Below, in pieces: positions 31,346 through 39,309 of a stretch of DNA of 43,719 nt. The DNA is from an uncultured Gardnerella sp. (GTDB lineage: Bacteria > Actinomycetota > Actinomycetes > Actinomycetales > Bifidobacteriaceae). The position numbers were made by a program, and so were the translations under genes. The DNA lies in contig CAMUFL010000011.1 in assembly GCA_947088155.1 (NCBI GenBank), positions 1 to 43,719 on the forward strand, read 5' to 3'. Every line of letters begins with the position of its first letter. Within the stretch, counting starts at the first letter, position 1. The notes beneath the pieces are model-generated. The model saw only the letters and a list, made by a program, of their open reading frames with translations, did no database searches and was not told the DNA's origin.

Positions 31346-32073
31346 CACTCACCATCCTTTGCTTCAGATGCCTTGGCGGCCTGAGCTTCTTCGCGAGCCT
31401 TGCGAGCTTCGGCAATGCCGGCAGCACGCTCACGGAGCAAAGCATCAGGAGCGACTTCCTCAAGAGAAAGACCACGACGAGCAGAAATCTCTTCTGGCTC
31501 TTCGAGCTTCTTCAAAGCGTCCACAGTAGCACGCACTACGTTTACAGCAGTTGCAGAGCCCATGGACTTGGTGAGGATGTCCGTAATGCCGGCGCATTCC
31601 ATAACAGCGCGCACAGCACCACCAGCAATTACACCAGTACCTGGAGCAGCTGGACGGAGCAACACAGTACCAGCAGCATCGTGACCGAGCACTGGATGAG
31701 TGACGGTACCACGAATGCGTGGAACAGTGAACATATGCTTCTTAGCGTCAAGCTGACCCTTAGCAATAGCAGCTGGAACTTCGCGAGACTTGCCGTAACC
31801 AACACCAACAGTGCCCTTACCGTCGCCAACAACAACAAGTGCTGCAAAGCTAAAGGTACGACCACCCTTGTGGGTCTTGGAAACACGGTTAATAGTAACT
31901 ACGCGATCCAGAAGCTCTTCGCCACGGTTTTCTTCACGACGATTACGACGTTCGCCGCGCTTACCCTCGCCCTTGTTACGGCGAGAACGACGATCATTGT
32001 TACGCTCCTCAGCGGATGCCTGAGTGTTCTGAGTTTCTTCAGCCACTTGGGTTTCCTTTTCGTTGTCGCTCAC
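31345..32073 (-). CDS. rpsE: 30S ribosomal protein uS5
   Basis: uS5 shapes the mRNA entry channel and affects decoding accuracy. The core begins at LLDRVVTINRVSKTHKGGRT and continues FSFAALVVVGDGKGTVGVGY and IPVIAGGAVRAVMECAGITD-like residues (GTGVIAGGAVRAVMECAGIT). The 242-residue protein has a charged N-terminal extension of about 52 residues (NNDRRSRRNKGEGKRGERRN) and an Ala/Lys/Glu tail. The start is GTG at 32073, overlapping the rplR stop as GTGA, with GGGAGG eight bases upstream. Confidence 0.97.
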   Translation of the reverse strand: MSDNEKETQVAEETQNTQASAEERNNDRRSRRNKGEGKRGERRNRREENRGEELLDRVVTINRVSKTHKGGRTFSFAALVVVGDGKGTVGVGYGKSREVPAAIAKGQLDAKKHMFTVPRIRGTVTHPVLGHDAAGTVLLRPAAPGTGVIAGGAVRAVMECAGITDILTKSMGSATAVNVVRATVDALKKLEEPEEISARRGLSLEEVAPDALLRERAAGIAEARKAREEAQAAKASEAKDGE

Positions 32074-32441
32074 AGTGCTAGACCTCCCTGACGGGCGCCT
32101 TCAGCAACTGCTGCGACGCGACCATGATATTTGTTACCGCCACGGTCGAAGACTACAGCAGTAATACCCGCTTCCTTCGCCTTAGCTGCTACTAATTCAC
32201 CAACCTTGGTTGCAGCTTCAGTCTTCGTACCGGTGAAACCAGCGAAGTCTGCAGTCAAAGTGGAAGCGCTTACCAAAGTAATACCCTTGACATCGTCCAC
32301 AATCTGAGCAACCATGTGACGGTTAGAACGAGAAACAACTAAACGAGGACGTTCAGATGTGCCAGCAATACGCTTACGAAGACGGGCGTGACGACGCAAA
32401 CGTGCGACTTTGGTACCCTTACCGAAAATCTTAACGCTCAT
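32070..32441 (-). CDS. rplR: 50S ribosomal protein uL18
   Basis: uL18 binds 5S rRNA. The 123-residue protein starts MSVKIFGKGTKVARLRRHAR and contains RKRIAGTSERPRLVVSRSNR, HMVAQIVDDVKGITLVSAST and VVFDRGGNKYHGRVAAVAEG. I start at ATG 32441; the open frame runs 39 codons further into rplF sequence. It begins one base after the rplF stop codon. Confidence 0.97.
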   Translation of the reverse strand: MSVKIFGKGTKVARLRRHARLRKRIAGTSERPRLVVSRSNRHMVAQIVDDVKGITLVSASTLTADFAGFTGTKTEAATKVGELVAAKAKEAGITAVVFDRGGNKYHGRVAAVAEGARQGGLAL

Positions 32442-32442
32442 A

Positions 32443-32982
32443 TCACTTACCAGCCTTTCCAGCCTTGCGCAGGATACGTTCATCGGTGTACTTAATACCC
32501 TTACCCTTGTAAGGTTCTGGGGCACGAAGCTTACGAATGTTAGCAGCAACCTGGCCAACAGTCTGCTTATCGGTGCCCTTTACGATTACCTGGTTAGGAT
32601 TTGGCAACTCGAACTCAATACCTGCCGGTGGTTGAACGGTAATAGTGTGAGAATAACCGAGCGAGAACTCAATGCCCTTGCCCTTCATCACTGCACGATA
32701 ACCGGTACCGACAATATCCAAAGTCTTGGTGTAGCCGTCATGCACACCCTTCACCATAGAAGCAACAATTGCGCGAGCCAAACCATGCTTTGCACGAGTT
32801 GGGCGCAAATCGTCAACTGGAGTCAGAACAATCTGATTGTCAGCGACTGCTGCGGTGATTCCCTCTGGAATTTCATAAGAATCAGAACCCTTAGCGCCTT
32901 TGACGCTGAAGGACTGACCTTCAATCTTTACTTCCACGCCTGCAGGAATGTCGACGGGGAGCTTACCAATATGCGATGCCAT
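32443..32982 (-). CDS. rplF: 50S ribosomal protein uL6
   Basis: uL6 lies near the GTPase-associated centre. The 179-residue protein starts MASHIGKLPVDIPAGVEVKI. It shows the two repeated domains and the C-terminal signature PEPYKGKGIKYTDERILRKA. The start at 32982 follows AAGGAGAGCTGAAG; sixteen upstream in-frame codons are not family-like. Confidence 0.97.
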   Translation of the reverse strand: MASHIGKLPVDIPAGVEVKIEGQSFSVKGAKGSDSYEIPEGITAAVADNQIVLTPVDDLRPTRAKHGLARAIVASMVKGVHDGYTKTLDIVGTGYRAVMKGKGIEFSLGYSHTITVQPPAGIEFELPNPNQVIVKGTDKQTVGQVAANIRKLRAPEPYKGKGIKYTDERILRKAGKAGK

Positions 32983-32998
32983 CTTCAGCTCTCCTTTC

Positions 32999-33397
32999 TC
33001 ACCATACGTAGGCGACGATTTCGCCGCCAATGCCTCGGTCGAGGCATTCCTTCTGAGTCAACAATCCCGAGCTGGTCGAGATAATAGCGATACCGAGACC
33101 ACCAAGAGGCATTGGCAAAGCATCAGACTTAGCGTAACGACGCAAACCTGGCTTAGAAATACGCTTAATACCTTGGATAGAACGCTGACCATTGGAGCCA
33201 TACTTCAATGTAATTTCCAGCGTCTGTCCAACCTTAGCTTCCTTAGCAGCGAAGTCCTTAATGTAGCCTTCGTGCTTAAGAATCTCGGCGATATTCGCCT
33301 TGAACTTGGAGTACGGCATTTCCACGGTATCGTGCTTTGCCGCGCTCGCATTACGCAGACGTGTCAACATGTCTGCGATTGGATCTGTCATTGTCAT
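32999..33397 (-). CDS. rpsH: 30S ribosomal protein uS8
   Basis: uS8 binds the central domain of 16S rRNA and, in E. coli, represses the spc operon. The 132-residue protein starts MTMTDPIADMLTRLRNASAA and has FKANIAEILKHEGYIKDFAA and the C-terminal ISTSSGLLTQKECLDRGIGG. ATG 33391 (third residue) is an alternative start; AAAGGG is better placed for 33397. Confidence 0.96.
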   Translation of the reverse strand: MTMTDPIADMLTRLRNASAAKHDTVEMPYSKFKANIAEILKHEGYIKDFAAKEAKVGQTLEITLKYGSNGQRSIQGIKRISKPGLRRYAKSDALPMPLGGLGIAIISTSSGLLTQKECLDRGIGGEIVAYVW

Positions 33398-33483
33398 GTG
33401 GGCTAACGCCCTTTCTCGCCGTGGTTTCCACCGCCTCTATATGAGAACTTTGTCTTCAAGCAGTGGACCTTCAGCGTCGATAT

Positions 33484-33669
33484 TTACCAACTGGACTTCG
33501 TAACACCCGGCAACTCACCGCGATGAGCCTTCTCACGAAGGCAGATGCGGCACAGACCGAACTTGCGATACACGGAGTGAGGACGACCACAAACCTGGCA
33601 ACGCGTATAAGCGCGTACCTTGAACTTCGGCTTGGCGGCCGCCTTGTTTTTCAGAGCGGTTTTTGCCAT
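33484..33669 (-). CDS. rpsN: 30S ribosomal protein uS14, type Z
   Basis: This 61-residue uS14 is the short zinc-binding form, with CQVC and CRIC cysteine pairs around GRPHSVYRKFGL. It starts MAKTALKNKAAAKPKFKVRA with AAGGAG upstream of ATG 33669. The stop codon of rplE lies one base before the start. It sits in its normal place between rplE and rpsH. Confidence 0.97.
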   Translation of the reverse strand: MAKTALKNKAAAKPKFKVRAYTRCQVCGRPHSVYRKFGLCRICLREKAHRGELPGVTKSSW

Positions 33670-33670
33670 T

Positions 33671-34243
33671 TCAGTTCTCCTTGAATGGGAAACCGAGGTG
33701 CTTAAGCAAAGACTTGGCCTCCACATCGTCCTTGGTGGTAGTCACCACGGTGATGTCCATACCACGCTGATGATCAATCGAGTCAGGATCGATCTCATGG
33801 AACATAGACTGTTCCGTAAGACCAAAGTTGTAATTACCCTGACCGTCAAACTGGTTGCCATTGATACCACGGAAATCGCGGATACGAGGCAAAGCCAGAG
33901 TGAGCAAACGATCCAAGAACTCCCACATACGATCGCCACGAAGCGTTACGTAAGCACCAATAGCCTGGCCTTCGCGCAGATGGAACTGTGCAACAGACTT
34001 CTTAGCCTTGGTAACCTTTGGCTTCTGACCGGTAATCAAAGTGAGATCCTTAATCGCACCTTCGATGAGCTTGGAATCACGAGCTGCAGCGCCGACGCCC
34101 ATAGAGACGACAACCTTCTGCACACGAGCCACCTGCATAGGATTAGTGTGGCCGAATTCCTTTTCCAAAGCTGGAACGATTTGATCCTTGTATTGTTGCT
34201 TTAAGCGCGGAGTTGCCGGCAACTCAACTGTAGTATCGGTCAT
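33671..34243 (-). CDS. rplE: 50S ribosomal protein uL5
   Basis: uL5 binds 5S rRNA and forms the central bridge to the 30S head. The 190-residue protein shows VARVQKVVVSMGVGAAARDS, LITGQKPKVTKAKKSVAQFH, LREGQAIGAYVTLRGDRMWE and GMDITVVTTTKDDVEAKSLL. Its start overlaps the rplX stop by four bases (ATGA). Confidence 0.97.
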   Translation of the reverse strand: MTDTTVELPATPRLKQQYKDQIVPALEKEFGHTNPMQVARVQKVVVSMGVGAAARDSKLIEGAIKDLTLITGQKPKVTKAKKSVAQFHLREGQAIGAYVTLRGDRMWEFLDRLLTLALPRIRDFRGINGNQFDGQGNYNFGLTEQSMFHEIDPDSIDHQRGMDITVVTTTKDDVEAKSLLKHLGFPFKEN

Positions 34244-34575
34244 GCCAGCTCCTTTCCGGACTTCTTGGCGACACGCACGCGCACGGTCTTAACCTTGCCG
34301 TCACGAGCCTCTTGCTTAACAATCACGCCAACGCGGGTAGGCTGCTTGGTTTCTGGATCAATAACCATCACGTTAGAGCGATGGATTGGAGCCTCTGCCG
34401 ATACAATGCCCGCCTGCTGACCCTGCTGGGTGGCGCGAACGTGCTTCTTAACGATTTGAACGCCTTCAACGATCAAACGGTCGTCGGCAAGTATACGAAG
34501 TACTTTGCCTTCCTTACCGCGATCCTTACCGCGAATGACCTTTACCTGGTCGCCGGACTTAATCTTGGCTACCAT
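34240..34575 (-). CDS. rplX: 50S ribosomal protein uL24
   Basis: uL24 initiates large-subunit assembly. The 111-residue protein opens with a KOW motif (KIKSGDQVKVIRGKDRGKEG) and continues VLRILADDRLIVEGVQIVKK and RVGVIVKQEARDGKVKTVRV. It starts one base after the rplN stop codon and overlaps rplE by four bases. Confidence 0.97.
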   Translation of the reverse strand: MVAKIKSGDQVKVIRGKDRGKEGKVLRILADDRLIVEGVQIVKKHVRATQQGQQAGIVSAEAPIHRSNVMVIDPETKQPTRVGVIVKQEARDGKVKTVRVRVAKKSGKELA

Positions 34576-34576
34576 A

Positions 34577-34945
34577 TCAGATCACCTCCGGGGCAAGGGA
34601 CACAATCTTCATGAAGCGCTGATCGCGCAATTCACGACCGACTGGTCCGAAGATACGAGTGCCTTTTGGTTCACGACCGGAGCCGAGAATTACGGCGGCG
34701 TTCTCATCGAACTTAATATAGGAACCATCGACACGGCGATGTTCCTTGACAGTACGGACGACGACAGCCTTAACTACGTCGCCTTTCTTGACCGACCCGC
34801 CAGGGATCGCGTCCTTGACGGAGGCGACGATGATGTCGCCGATGCCGGCATAGCGTCGCTTCGATCCACCGAGCACGCGGATGGCAAGTAACTCCTTAGC
34901 ACCCGTGTTGTCGGCGACATGAAGCCGCGTTTCCTGCTGAATCAT
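34577..34945 (-). CDS. rplN: 50S ribosomal protein uL14
   Basis: uL14 forms inter-subunit bridges. The 122-residue protein starts MIQQETRLHVADNTGAKELL and has the signature GDIIVASVKDAIPGGSVKKG and the end RFMKIVSLAPEVI. A 91-bp gap with a strong hairpin (34978-35012) separates it from rpsQ; in E. coli this is the S10/spc operon boundary. Confidence 0.97.
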   Translation of the reverse strand: MIQQETRLHVADNTGAKELLAIRVLGGSKRRYAGIGDIIVASVKDAIPGGSVKKGDVVKAVVVRTVKEHRRVDGSYIKFDENAAVILGSGREPKGTRIFGPVGRELRDQRFMKIVSLAPEVI

Positions 34946-34977
34946 TGATTCTCCTTAGCCGAGCTGGTTCTCCCCAC

Positions 34978-35012
34978 TCACCTGTGTCTACCACAGTAGC
35001 AGACACAGGTGA
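34978..35012 (-). promoter_or_regulatory. 12-bp hairpin between rpsQ and rplN
   Basis: Perfect arms TCACCTGTGTCT (34978-34989) and AGACACAGGTGA (35001-35012) with an 11-base loop lie between the rpsQ stop (35037) and the rplN start (34945). No U-run follows on the minus strand, so it is more likely a processing, stability or regulator-binding element than a terminator. Confidence 0.75.
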
Positions 35013-35036
35013 AGCGCGGAGCCTTGCCGAACTTGT

Positions 35037-35303
35037 TTACTTGGCGCGCTCGATAATCGAGTCGAGACGCCAACGCTTGGTCTTGCTCAGTGGCCGAGTT
35101 TCCATAATACTCACGAGGTCGCCAATATGTGCCTCATTGTGTTCATCATGGGCTTTGACCTTGCGGGTGGAGCGAACGACTTTACCGTAAAGCGGGTGTG
35201 TCGAACGCTGCTCCAGCTCAACGGCGATTGTCTTGTCCATGGCCTCGGACACGACGTAGCCGCGACGAACCTTGCGGAAGTTGCGCTCTTGGTTCTCAGC
35301 CAT
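35037..35303 (-). CDS. rpsQ: 30S ribosomal protein uS17
   Basis: The 88-residue uS17 starts MAENQERNFRKVRRGYVVSE and contains DKTIAVELEQRSTHPLYGKV and GDLVSIMETRPLSKTKRWRL. It is an early 30S assembly protein. It starts two bases after the rpmC stop codon. Confidence 0.97.
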   Translation of the reverse strand: MAENQERNFRKVRRGYVVSEAMDKTIAVELEQRSTHPLYGKVVRSTRKVKAHDEHNEAHIGDLVSIMETRPLSKTKRWRLDSIIERAK

Positions 35304-35305
35304 GC

Positions 35306-35557
35306 TTACTTCTCCTTGACCTCAGTGGCGCCAGGCTCTTGGCTGATGCCGAGTTCACGCTCACGCAGGATAGTATACATCCTGGCAATGTCGTGCTTGA
35401 CCGCCTTGAGGCGAGCGCTGTTTTCGAGTTGACCAGTTGCTGCCTGGAAGCGCAAGTTAAATAGCTCTTCCTTAGACTTCTTCAAGAAGCCTTCGATCTC
35501 AGCATTTGTCTTCTCGTTCAAATTCTTGATGGTGTAGTCTGCAGTTCCGACTGGCAT
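35306..35557 (-). CDS. rpmC: 50S ribosomal protein uL29
   Basis: The 83-residue uL29 shows LNEKTNAEIEGFLKKSKEEL and FNLRFQAATGQLENSARLKA, then VKHDIARMYTILRERELG, and a polar tail. It lies at the tunnel exit. The ATG overlaps the rplP stop as TGATG. Confidence 0.97.
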   Translation of the reverse strand: MPVGTADYTIKNLNEKTNAEIEGFLKKSKEELFNLRFQAATGQLENSARLKAVKHDIARMYTILRERELGISQEPGATEVKEK

Positions 35558-35976
35558 CAGATGTCACCGCCTTCACGCGCAATAACACGGCATTTCATTG
35601 GGAGCTTATCGATAGCGCGGCGCAAAGCCTCGCGAGCGATGTCCTCAGAAACACCACCGATCTCGAACATTACGCGTCCTGGGTGGATGTTGGCAATCCA
35701 GAATTCTGGAGCACCCTTACCGGAACCCATTCGCGCACCAAGCGGGTGCTTGGTTAATGGACGATCTGGGAAGATCGTAATCCACACACGACCGCCACGC
35801 TTAATGTAGCGAGTCATTGCGATACGAGCTGCCTCGATCTGTCGGTTAGTGATGTAAGCCGGAGCCAGCGCCTGAATACCAAAATCGCCGAAAGCGATCT
35901 CGGTGCCACCCTTAGACATGCCGCTACGGGTAGGACGGTGCTGCTTACGATATTTAGTCCTCTTTGGGATAAGCAT
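35557..35976 (-). CDS. rplP: 50S ribosomal protein uL16
   Basis: uL16 organises the A site and peptidyl-transferase centre. The 139-residue protein starts MLIPKRTKYRKQHRPTRSGM and has VWITIFPDRPLTKHPLGARM and GKGAPEFWIANIHPGRVMFE. The frame is open 61 codons further into rpsC, but the family start and a GGAGTGAGC site support 35976. Confidence 0.97.
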   Translation of the reverse strand: MLIPKRTKYRKQHRPTRSGMSKGGTEIAFGDFGIQALAPAYITNRQIEAARIAMTRYIKRGGRVWITIFPDRPLTKHPLGARMGSGKGAPEFWIANIHPGRVMFEIGGVSEDIAREALRRAIDKLPMKCRVIAREGGDI

Positions 35977-35980
35977 CTGC

Positions 35981-36799
35981 TCACTCCTTCGTTTCCGTTG
36001 CGGCAGGAGCTTCAGCAGCTGCAGCTTCAGCTGGCTTTTCAGCCTGTGCTTCAGCAGCCTTCTGCTGGTTAGCAGGACGTGCGCCACGACGTGGACGACG
36101 ATCGCCACCACGACGACCTTCACGCTTACCCTGCTGAGCCTGCTGCTCTTCGAACTCACGCTCGGTCATATCACCCTTGTAGATCCAGACCTTTACGCCG
36201 ATACGGCCGTATGTGGTCTTAGCTTCAAAGAAGCCGTAATCAATCAAGGCACGAAGAGTCTGCAGTGGAACGCGACCCTCGCGATAGAACTCAGAGCGGC
36301 TCATTTCGGCGCCACCAAGGCGACCGGAGAGCTTGATACGGATACCCTTGGCACCTGCACGCATTGCATCTTGCTGTGCCTTACGCATAGCACGACGGAA
36401 TGTAACACGGTTTGTCAACTGCTCCGCAATTCCCTGAGCAACCAACTGAGCGTCAAGTGCAGCATTCTTCACTTCGAAGATGTTGAGCTGTACTTGCTTG
36501 CCTGTGAGCTTCTCGAGCTTTGCGCGAACGCGCTCAGCTTCAGCGCCACGACGACCGATGATAATACCCGGACGAGCAGTGTGAATATCTACACGAACGC
36601 GATCACGAGTGCGCTCGATAACGATACGAGATACGCCAGCACGCTCGAGGTCATGGCTCATTTCCTTGCGAATCTTGTCATCCTCAAGGACGAAGTCACG
36701 ATAACGCTCGCCAGCTTTGTTGGAGTCAGAGAACCACTTAGAGCGATGATTCTCGGTGATGCCCAGGCGATAGCCGAAAGGATTGATCTTCTGACCCAT
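35981..36799 (-). CDS. rpsC: 30S ribosomal protein uS3
   Basis: uS3 lines the mRNA entry channel and has helicase-assisting residues. The 272-residue protein has MGQKINPFGYRLGITENHRS, the KH motif PGIIIGRRGAEAERVRAKLE, and the C-domain GRLGGAEMSRSEFYREGRVP. A long tail (from about 218) is Arg/Gly-rich then Ala/Glu-rich (EAQAEKPAEAAAAEAPAATE), a common actinobacterial extension. It is two bases after the rplV stop. Confidence 0.97.
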   Translation of the reverse strand: MGQKINPFGYRLGITENHRSKWFSDSNKAGERYRDFVLEDDKIRKEMSHDLERAGVSRIVIERTRDRVRVDIHTARPGIIIGRRGAEAERVRAKLEKLTGKQVQLNIFEVKNAALDAQLVAQGIAEQLTNRVTFRRAMRKAQQDAMRAGAKGIRIKLSGRLGGAEMSRSEFYREGRVPLQTLRALIDYGFFEAKTTYGRIGVKVWIYKGDMTEREFEEQQAQQGKREGRRGGDRRPRRGARPANQQKAAEAQAEKPAEAAAAEAPAATETKE

Positions 36800-36801
36800 C
36801 T

Positions 36802-37161
36802 TTAGCGGGCTCCTTCCTTAAGCGAGACGATAACAGTGATATGGCTTGTGCGCTTGTTAATGCGCGCAGCGCGACCCTGTGCACGAGCACGGAAACGCTT
36901 AAGCGTTACACCCTCGTCCACATAGGTTTCCTTGATGACCAAGTCCTGCTCACGGAATGGTTCACCGGCTTTTTCAGCCTTAACGCGAGCGTTAGCGATC
37001 GCGCTTTCAAGAACCTTGCGCACCGGCAATGATGCGTCCTGAGGAGCAAACTTCAAAATGGTAATAGCTTCGCTTGCACGCTTGCCTCGGATGAGGTCGA
37101 CCATGCGGCGAGCCTTGCGCGGCGTCACGCGGACGTGACGAGCGATTGCTTTAGCTTCCAT
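36802..37161 (-). CDS. rplV: 50S ribosomal protein uL22
   Basis: uL22 reaches into the exit tunnel with its beta-hairpin, a site of macrolide resistance changes. The 119-residue protein starts MEAKAIARHVRVTPRKARRM and has VDLIRGKRASEAITILKFAP and the hairpin around TLKRFRARAQGRAARINKRT. Length is normal and no hairpin deletion is seen. Confidence 0.97.
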   Translation of the reverse strand: MEAKAIARHVRVTPRKARRMVDLIRGKRASEAITILKFAPQDASLPVRKVLESAIANARVKAEKAGEPFREQDLVIKETYVDEGVTLKRFRARAQGRAARINKRTSHITVIVSLKEGAR

Positions 37162-37177
37162 GTGTCCTAACTCTCCT

Positions 37178-37456
37178 TTAGCGGCGTGCCTTTTTGTCGT
37201 CCTTCACGTGACCCTTAAAGGTCTTGGTCGGGGCGAACTCACCGAGCTTATGACCAACCATGGCTTCGGTAACGAATACCGGCACATGCTTGCGGCCATC
37301 ATGTACGGCAAAGGTGTGTCCAATGAAATCAGGAGTGATCATCGAACGACGCGACCAAGTCTTAATGACATTGTGCGTACCCTTGTCGTTTTGCTCGTCG
37401 ACTTTCTTCTGCAAGTGGGCGTCGACGAAAGGGCCCTTCTTGATGCTACGAGTCAT
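37178..37456 (-). CDS. rpsS: 30S ribosomal protein uS19
   Basis: uS19 pairs with uS13 in the 30S head. The 92-residue protein begins MTRSIKKGPFVDAHLQKKVD and contains TWSRRSMITPDFIGHTFAVH and GHKLGEFAPTKTFKGHVKDD. It lies between rplB and rplV as usual. Confidence 0.97.
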   Translation of the reverse strand: MTRSIKKGPFVDAHLQKKVDEQNDKGTHNVIKTWSRRSMITPDFIGHTFAVHDGRKHVPVFVTEAMVGHKLGEFAPTKTFKGHVKDDKKARR

Positions 37457-37471
37457 CTATTCGACACTCCC

Positions 37472-38302
37472 TTACTTGCGGTTCTTACCATTCGGGCGAC
37501 GACGAACAATCATCTTGTTCGAAGCCTTCTTTGGACGACGTGTACGAACCTCGCCCTTGCCCCATGGAGAAACTGGCGGCTTGCCACCACGGGTACGACC
37601 ACCATGTGGGTGGTCCACAGGGTTCATGGATTCACCACGGGTGATTGGCCTACGGCCAAGCCAACGTGCGCGACCTGCTTTACCAAGCTCAATGTTGGCA
37701 TGATCAGAATTACCAACTTCGCCAATCGTAGCGCGGCAACGAGCGTCCACATTACGAATTTCGCCAGATGGCATACGCAACTGAGCGTAAGCGCCATCCT
37801 TAGCGACGAGCTGAACAGCAGCACCAGCGGAACGAGCAATCTTAGCGCCACCAAGTGGACGAAGCTCGATTGCGTGAACCACGGTACCGGTTGGGATATT
37901 CTTCAGAGGCAGGTTGTTGCCTGGCTTAATATCAGCCTGAGCGCCGGTCTCAATAACATCACCCTGGGCAACGCCTTCAGGAGCGATAATGTAACGCTTC
38001 TCACCGTCTGCGTAATGCAACAAAGCGATGCGAGCGGAACGATTAGGGTCATACTCAATATGAGCGACCTTTGCTGGCACGCCATCCTTGTCCCAACGCT
38101 TGAAGTCGATGAGACGATACTGACGCTTGTGACCGCCGCCGCGATGGCGAGAAGTCATGCGGCCGTAAGAGTTACGACCACCAGTCTTGCTGAGTTTGCG
38201 TACCAGCGACTTTTCAGGCGTAGAACGCGTGATCTCGGCAAAATCCGAAACCGAAGCGTTACGACGGCCTGCAGTCGTCGGCTTATAAACGCGGATAGCC
38301 AT
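37472..38302 (-). CDS. rplB: 50S ribosomal protein uL2
   Basis: uL2 is needed for peptidyl transfer and subunit joining. The 276-residue protein starts MAIRVYKPTTAGRRNASVSD and contains GRNSYGRMTSRHRGGGHKRQ and the PTC-proximal signature NPVDHPHGGRTRGGKPPVSP. It ends in a basic RRRPNGKNRK tail. Spacing to rplW is 34 bp. Confidence 0.98.
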   Translation of the reverse strand: MAIRVYKPTTAGRRNASVSDFAEITRSTPEKSLVRKLSKTGGRNSYGRMTSRHRGGGHKRQYRLIDFKRWDKDGVPAKVAHIEYDPNRSARIALLHYADGEKRYIIAPEGVAQGDVIETGAQADIKPGNNLPLKNIPTGTVVHAIELRPLGGAKIARSAGAAVQLVAKDGAYAQLRMPSGEIRNVDARCRATIGEVGNSDHANIELGKAGRARWLGRRPITRGESMNPVDHPHGGRTRGGKPPVSPWGKGEVRTRRPKKASNKMIVRRRPNGKNRK

Positions 38303-38336
38303 AATATAGTATTCCTTTACTTTTCTCGGCTAGCCT

Positions 38337-38633
38337 TCAGTTACCAAAGATGTCAATCGTTTGACCTTCAGCCACGGTGACAATAGCACGCTTCTGGTTC
38401 ACACGACGGCCGAAACCGGTGCGAGAGCGCTTCAACTTGCCAGCGCGGTTCAAAGTGTTAACGTTTGTCACCTTGACCTTGAAGATTTCTTCGATAGCCT
38501 GCTTGATCTGAACCTTGTTAGCATCTGGAGCCACTACGAAAGTGTACTGACCACGATCAGAAGCTGCGTAACTTTTTTCAGAAACAACTGGCTTAAGAAT
38601 TACGTCATGTGCTGGGTTATGGACTGCGACCAT
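38337..38633 (-). CDS. rplW: 50S ribosomal protein uL23
   Basis: uL23 sits at the tunnel exit and is the docking site for trigger factor and SRP. The 98-residue protein shows DVILKPVVSEKSYAASDRGQ, YTFVVAPDANKVQIKQAIEE and VKVTNVNTLNRAGKLKRSRT. It starts five bases after the rplD stop. Confidence 0.97.
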   Translation of the reverse strand: MVAVHNPAHDVILKPVVSEKSYAASDRGQYTFVVAPDANKVQIKQAIEEIFKVKVTNVNTLNRAGKLKRSRTGFGRRVNQKRAIVTVAEGQTIDIFGN

Positions 38634-38638
38634 TTAAA

Positions 38639-39304
38639 TCAGGCCTCCTTAACGACAGGCTCGGTCTTAGCAGCAACGAAGGCTTCGAAGCCTTCCTTGG
38701 AGAAGACGACGTACTGAGCTGTAACAACATCGTAAGTGTTGAGCTGATCAGCGAAGATCACGTGCACTGTTGGAATGTTGCGTACAGACATCCACTCATT
38801 GATGTTTTCACGAGAAAGCACAACGGTAGTGAATTGGTTATTGGTCACAGGAGTAAGTGCTGCAACTGCCTTCTTGGTGGATGGAACATCCTTAATACCA
38901 AAGTCGACTACAGCAATACGTCCAGCATTTGCACGATCCGAAAGAACGTAACGAAGAGCAGCTGCCTTCATTTTCTTCGGAGTGCGCTGATCATACTTAC
39001 GAGGAACTGGACCGTGAACAACGCCACCATGTACCCACTGTGGAGCGCGAATGGAGCCTTGACGAGCACGACCTGTGCCCTTCTGCTTCCAAGGCTTCTT
39101 ACCGCCGCCGGAAACATTAGCACGATTCTTCACAGCATGAGTGCCCTGACGAGCAGCAGCAAGCTGAGCGATTACGACCTGATGAACCAATGGGCCATGA
39201 GCCAAAACGTCTTCGTTGGAGATGCCGAAAATCTCAGCAGGAGCTTCAACAGTGCCGTTTGCCTTGCCCGTAGTATCAGTGACGTTCAGAGTTACGTTTG
39301 CCAT
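38639..39304 (-). CDS. rplD: 50S ribosomal protein uL4
   Basis: uL4 has a globular part and a long loop in the tunnel wall; in E. coli it also represses its own operon. The 221-residue protein shows HQVVIAQLAAARQGTHAVKN, the loop VSGGGKKPWKQKGTGRARQG and VVLSRENINEWMSVRNIPTV. No leader structure like the E. coli S10 leader is evident here. Confidence 0.97.
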   Translation of the reverse strand: MANVTLNVTDTTGKANGTVEAPAEIFGISNEDVLAHGPLVHQVVIAQLAAARQGTHAVKNRANVSGGGKKPWKQKGTGRARQGSIRAPQWVHGGVVHGPVPRKYDQRTPKKMKAAALRYVLSDRANAGRIAVVDFGIKDVPSTKKAVAALTPVTNNQFTTVVLSRENINEWMSVRNIPTVHVIFADQLNTYDVVTAQYVVFSKEGFEAFVAAKTEPVVKEA

Positions 39305-39309
39305 AATTA

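Noticed and set aside
37160..38380. A 406-codon open frame opposite rplB-rpsS
   Set aside because: It is antisense to two certain ribosomal protein genes and arises from their codon bias.
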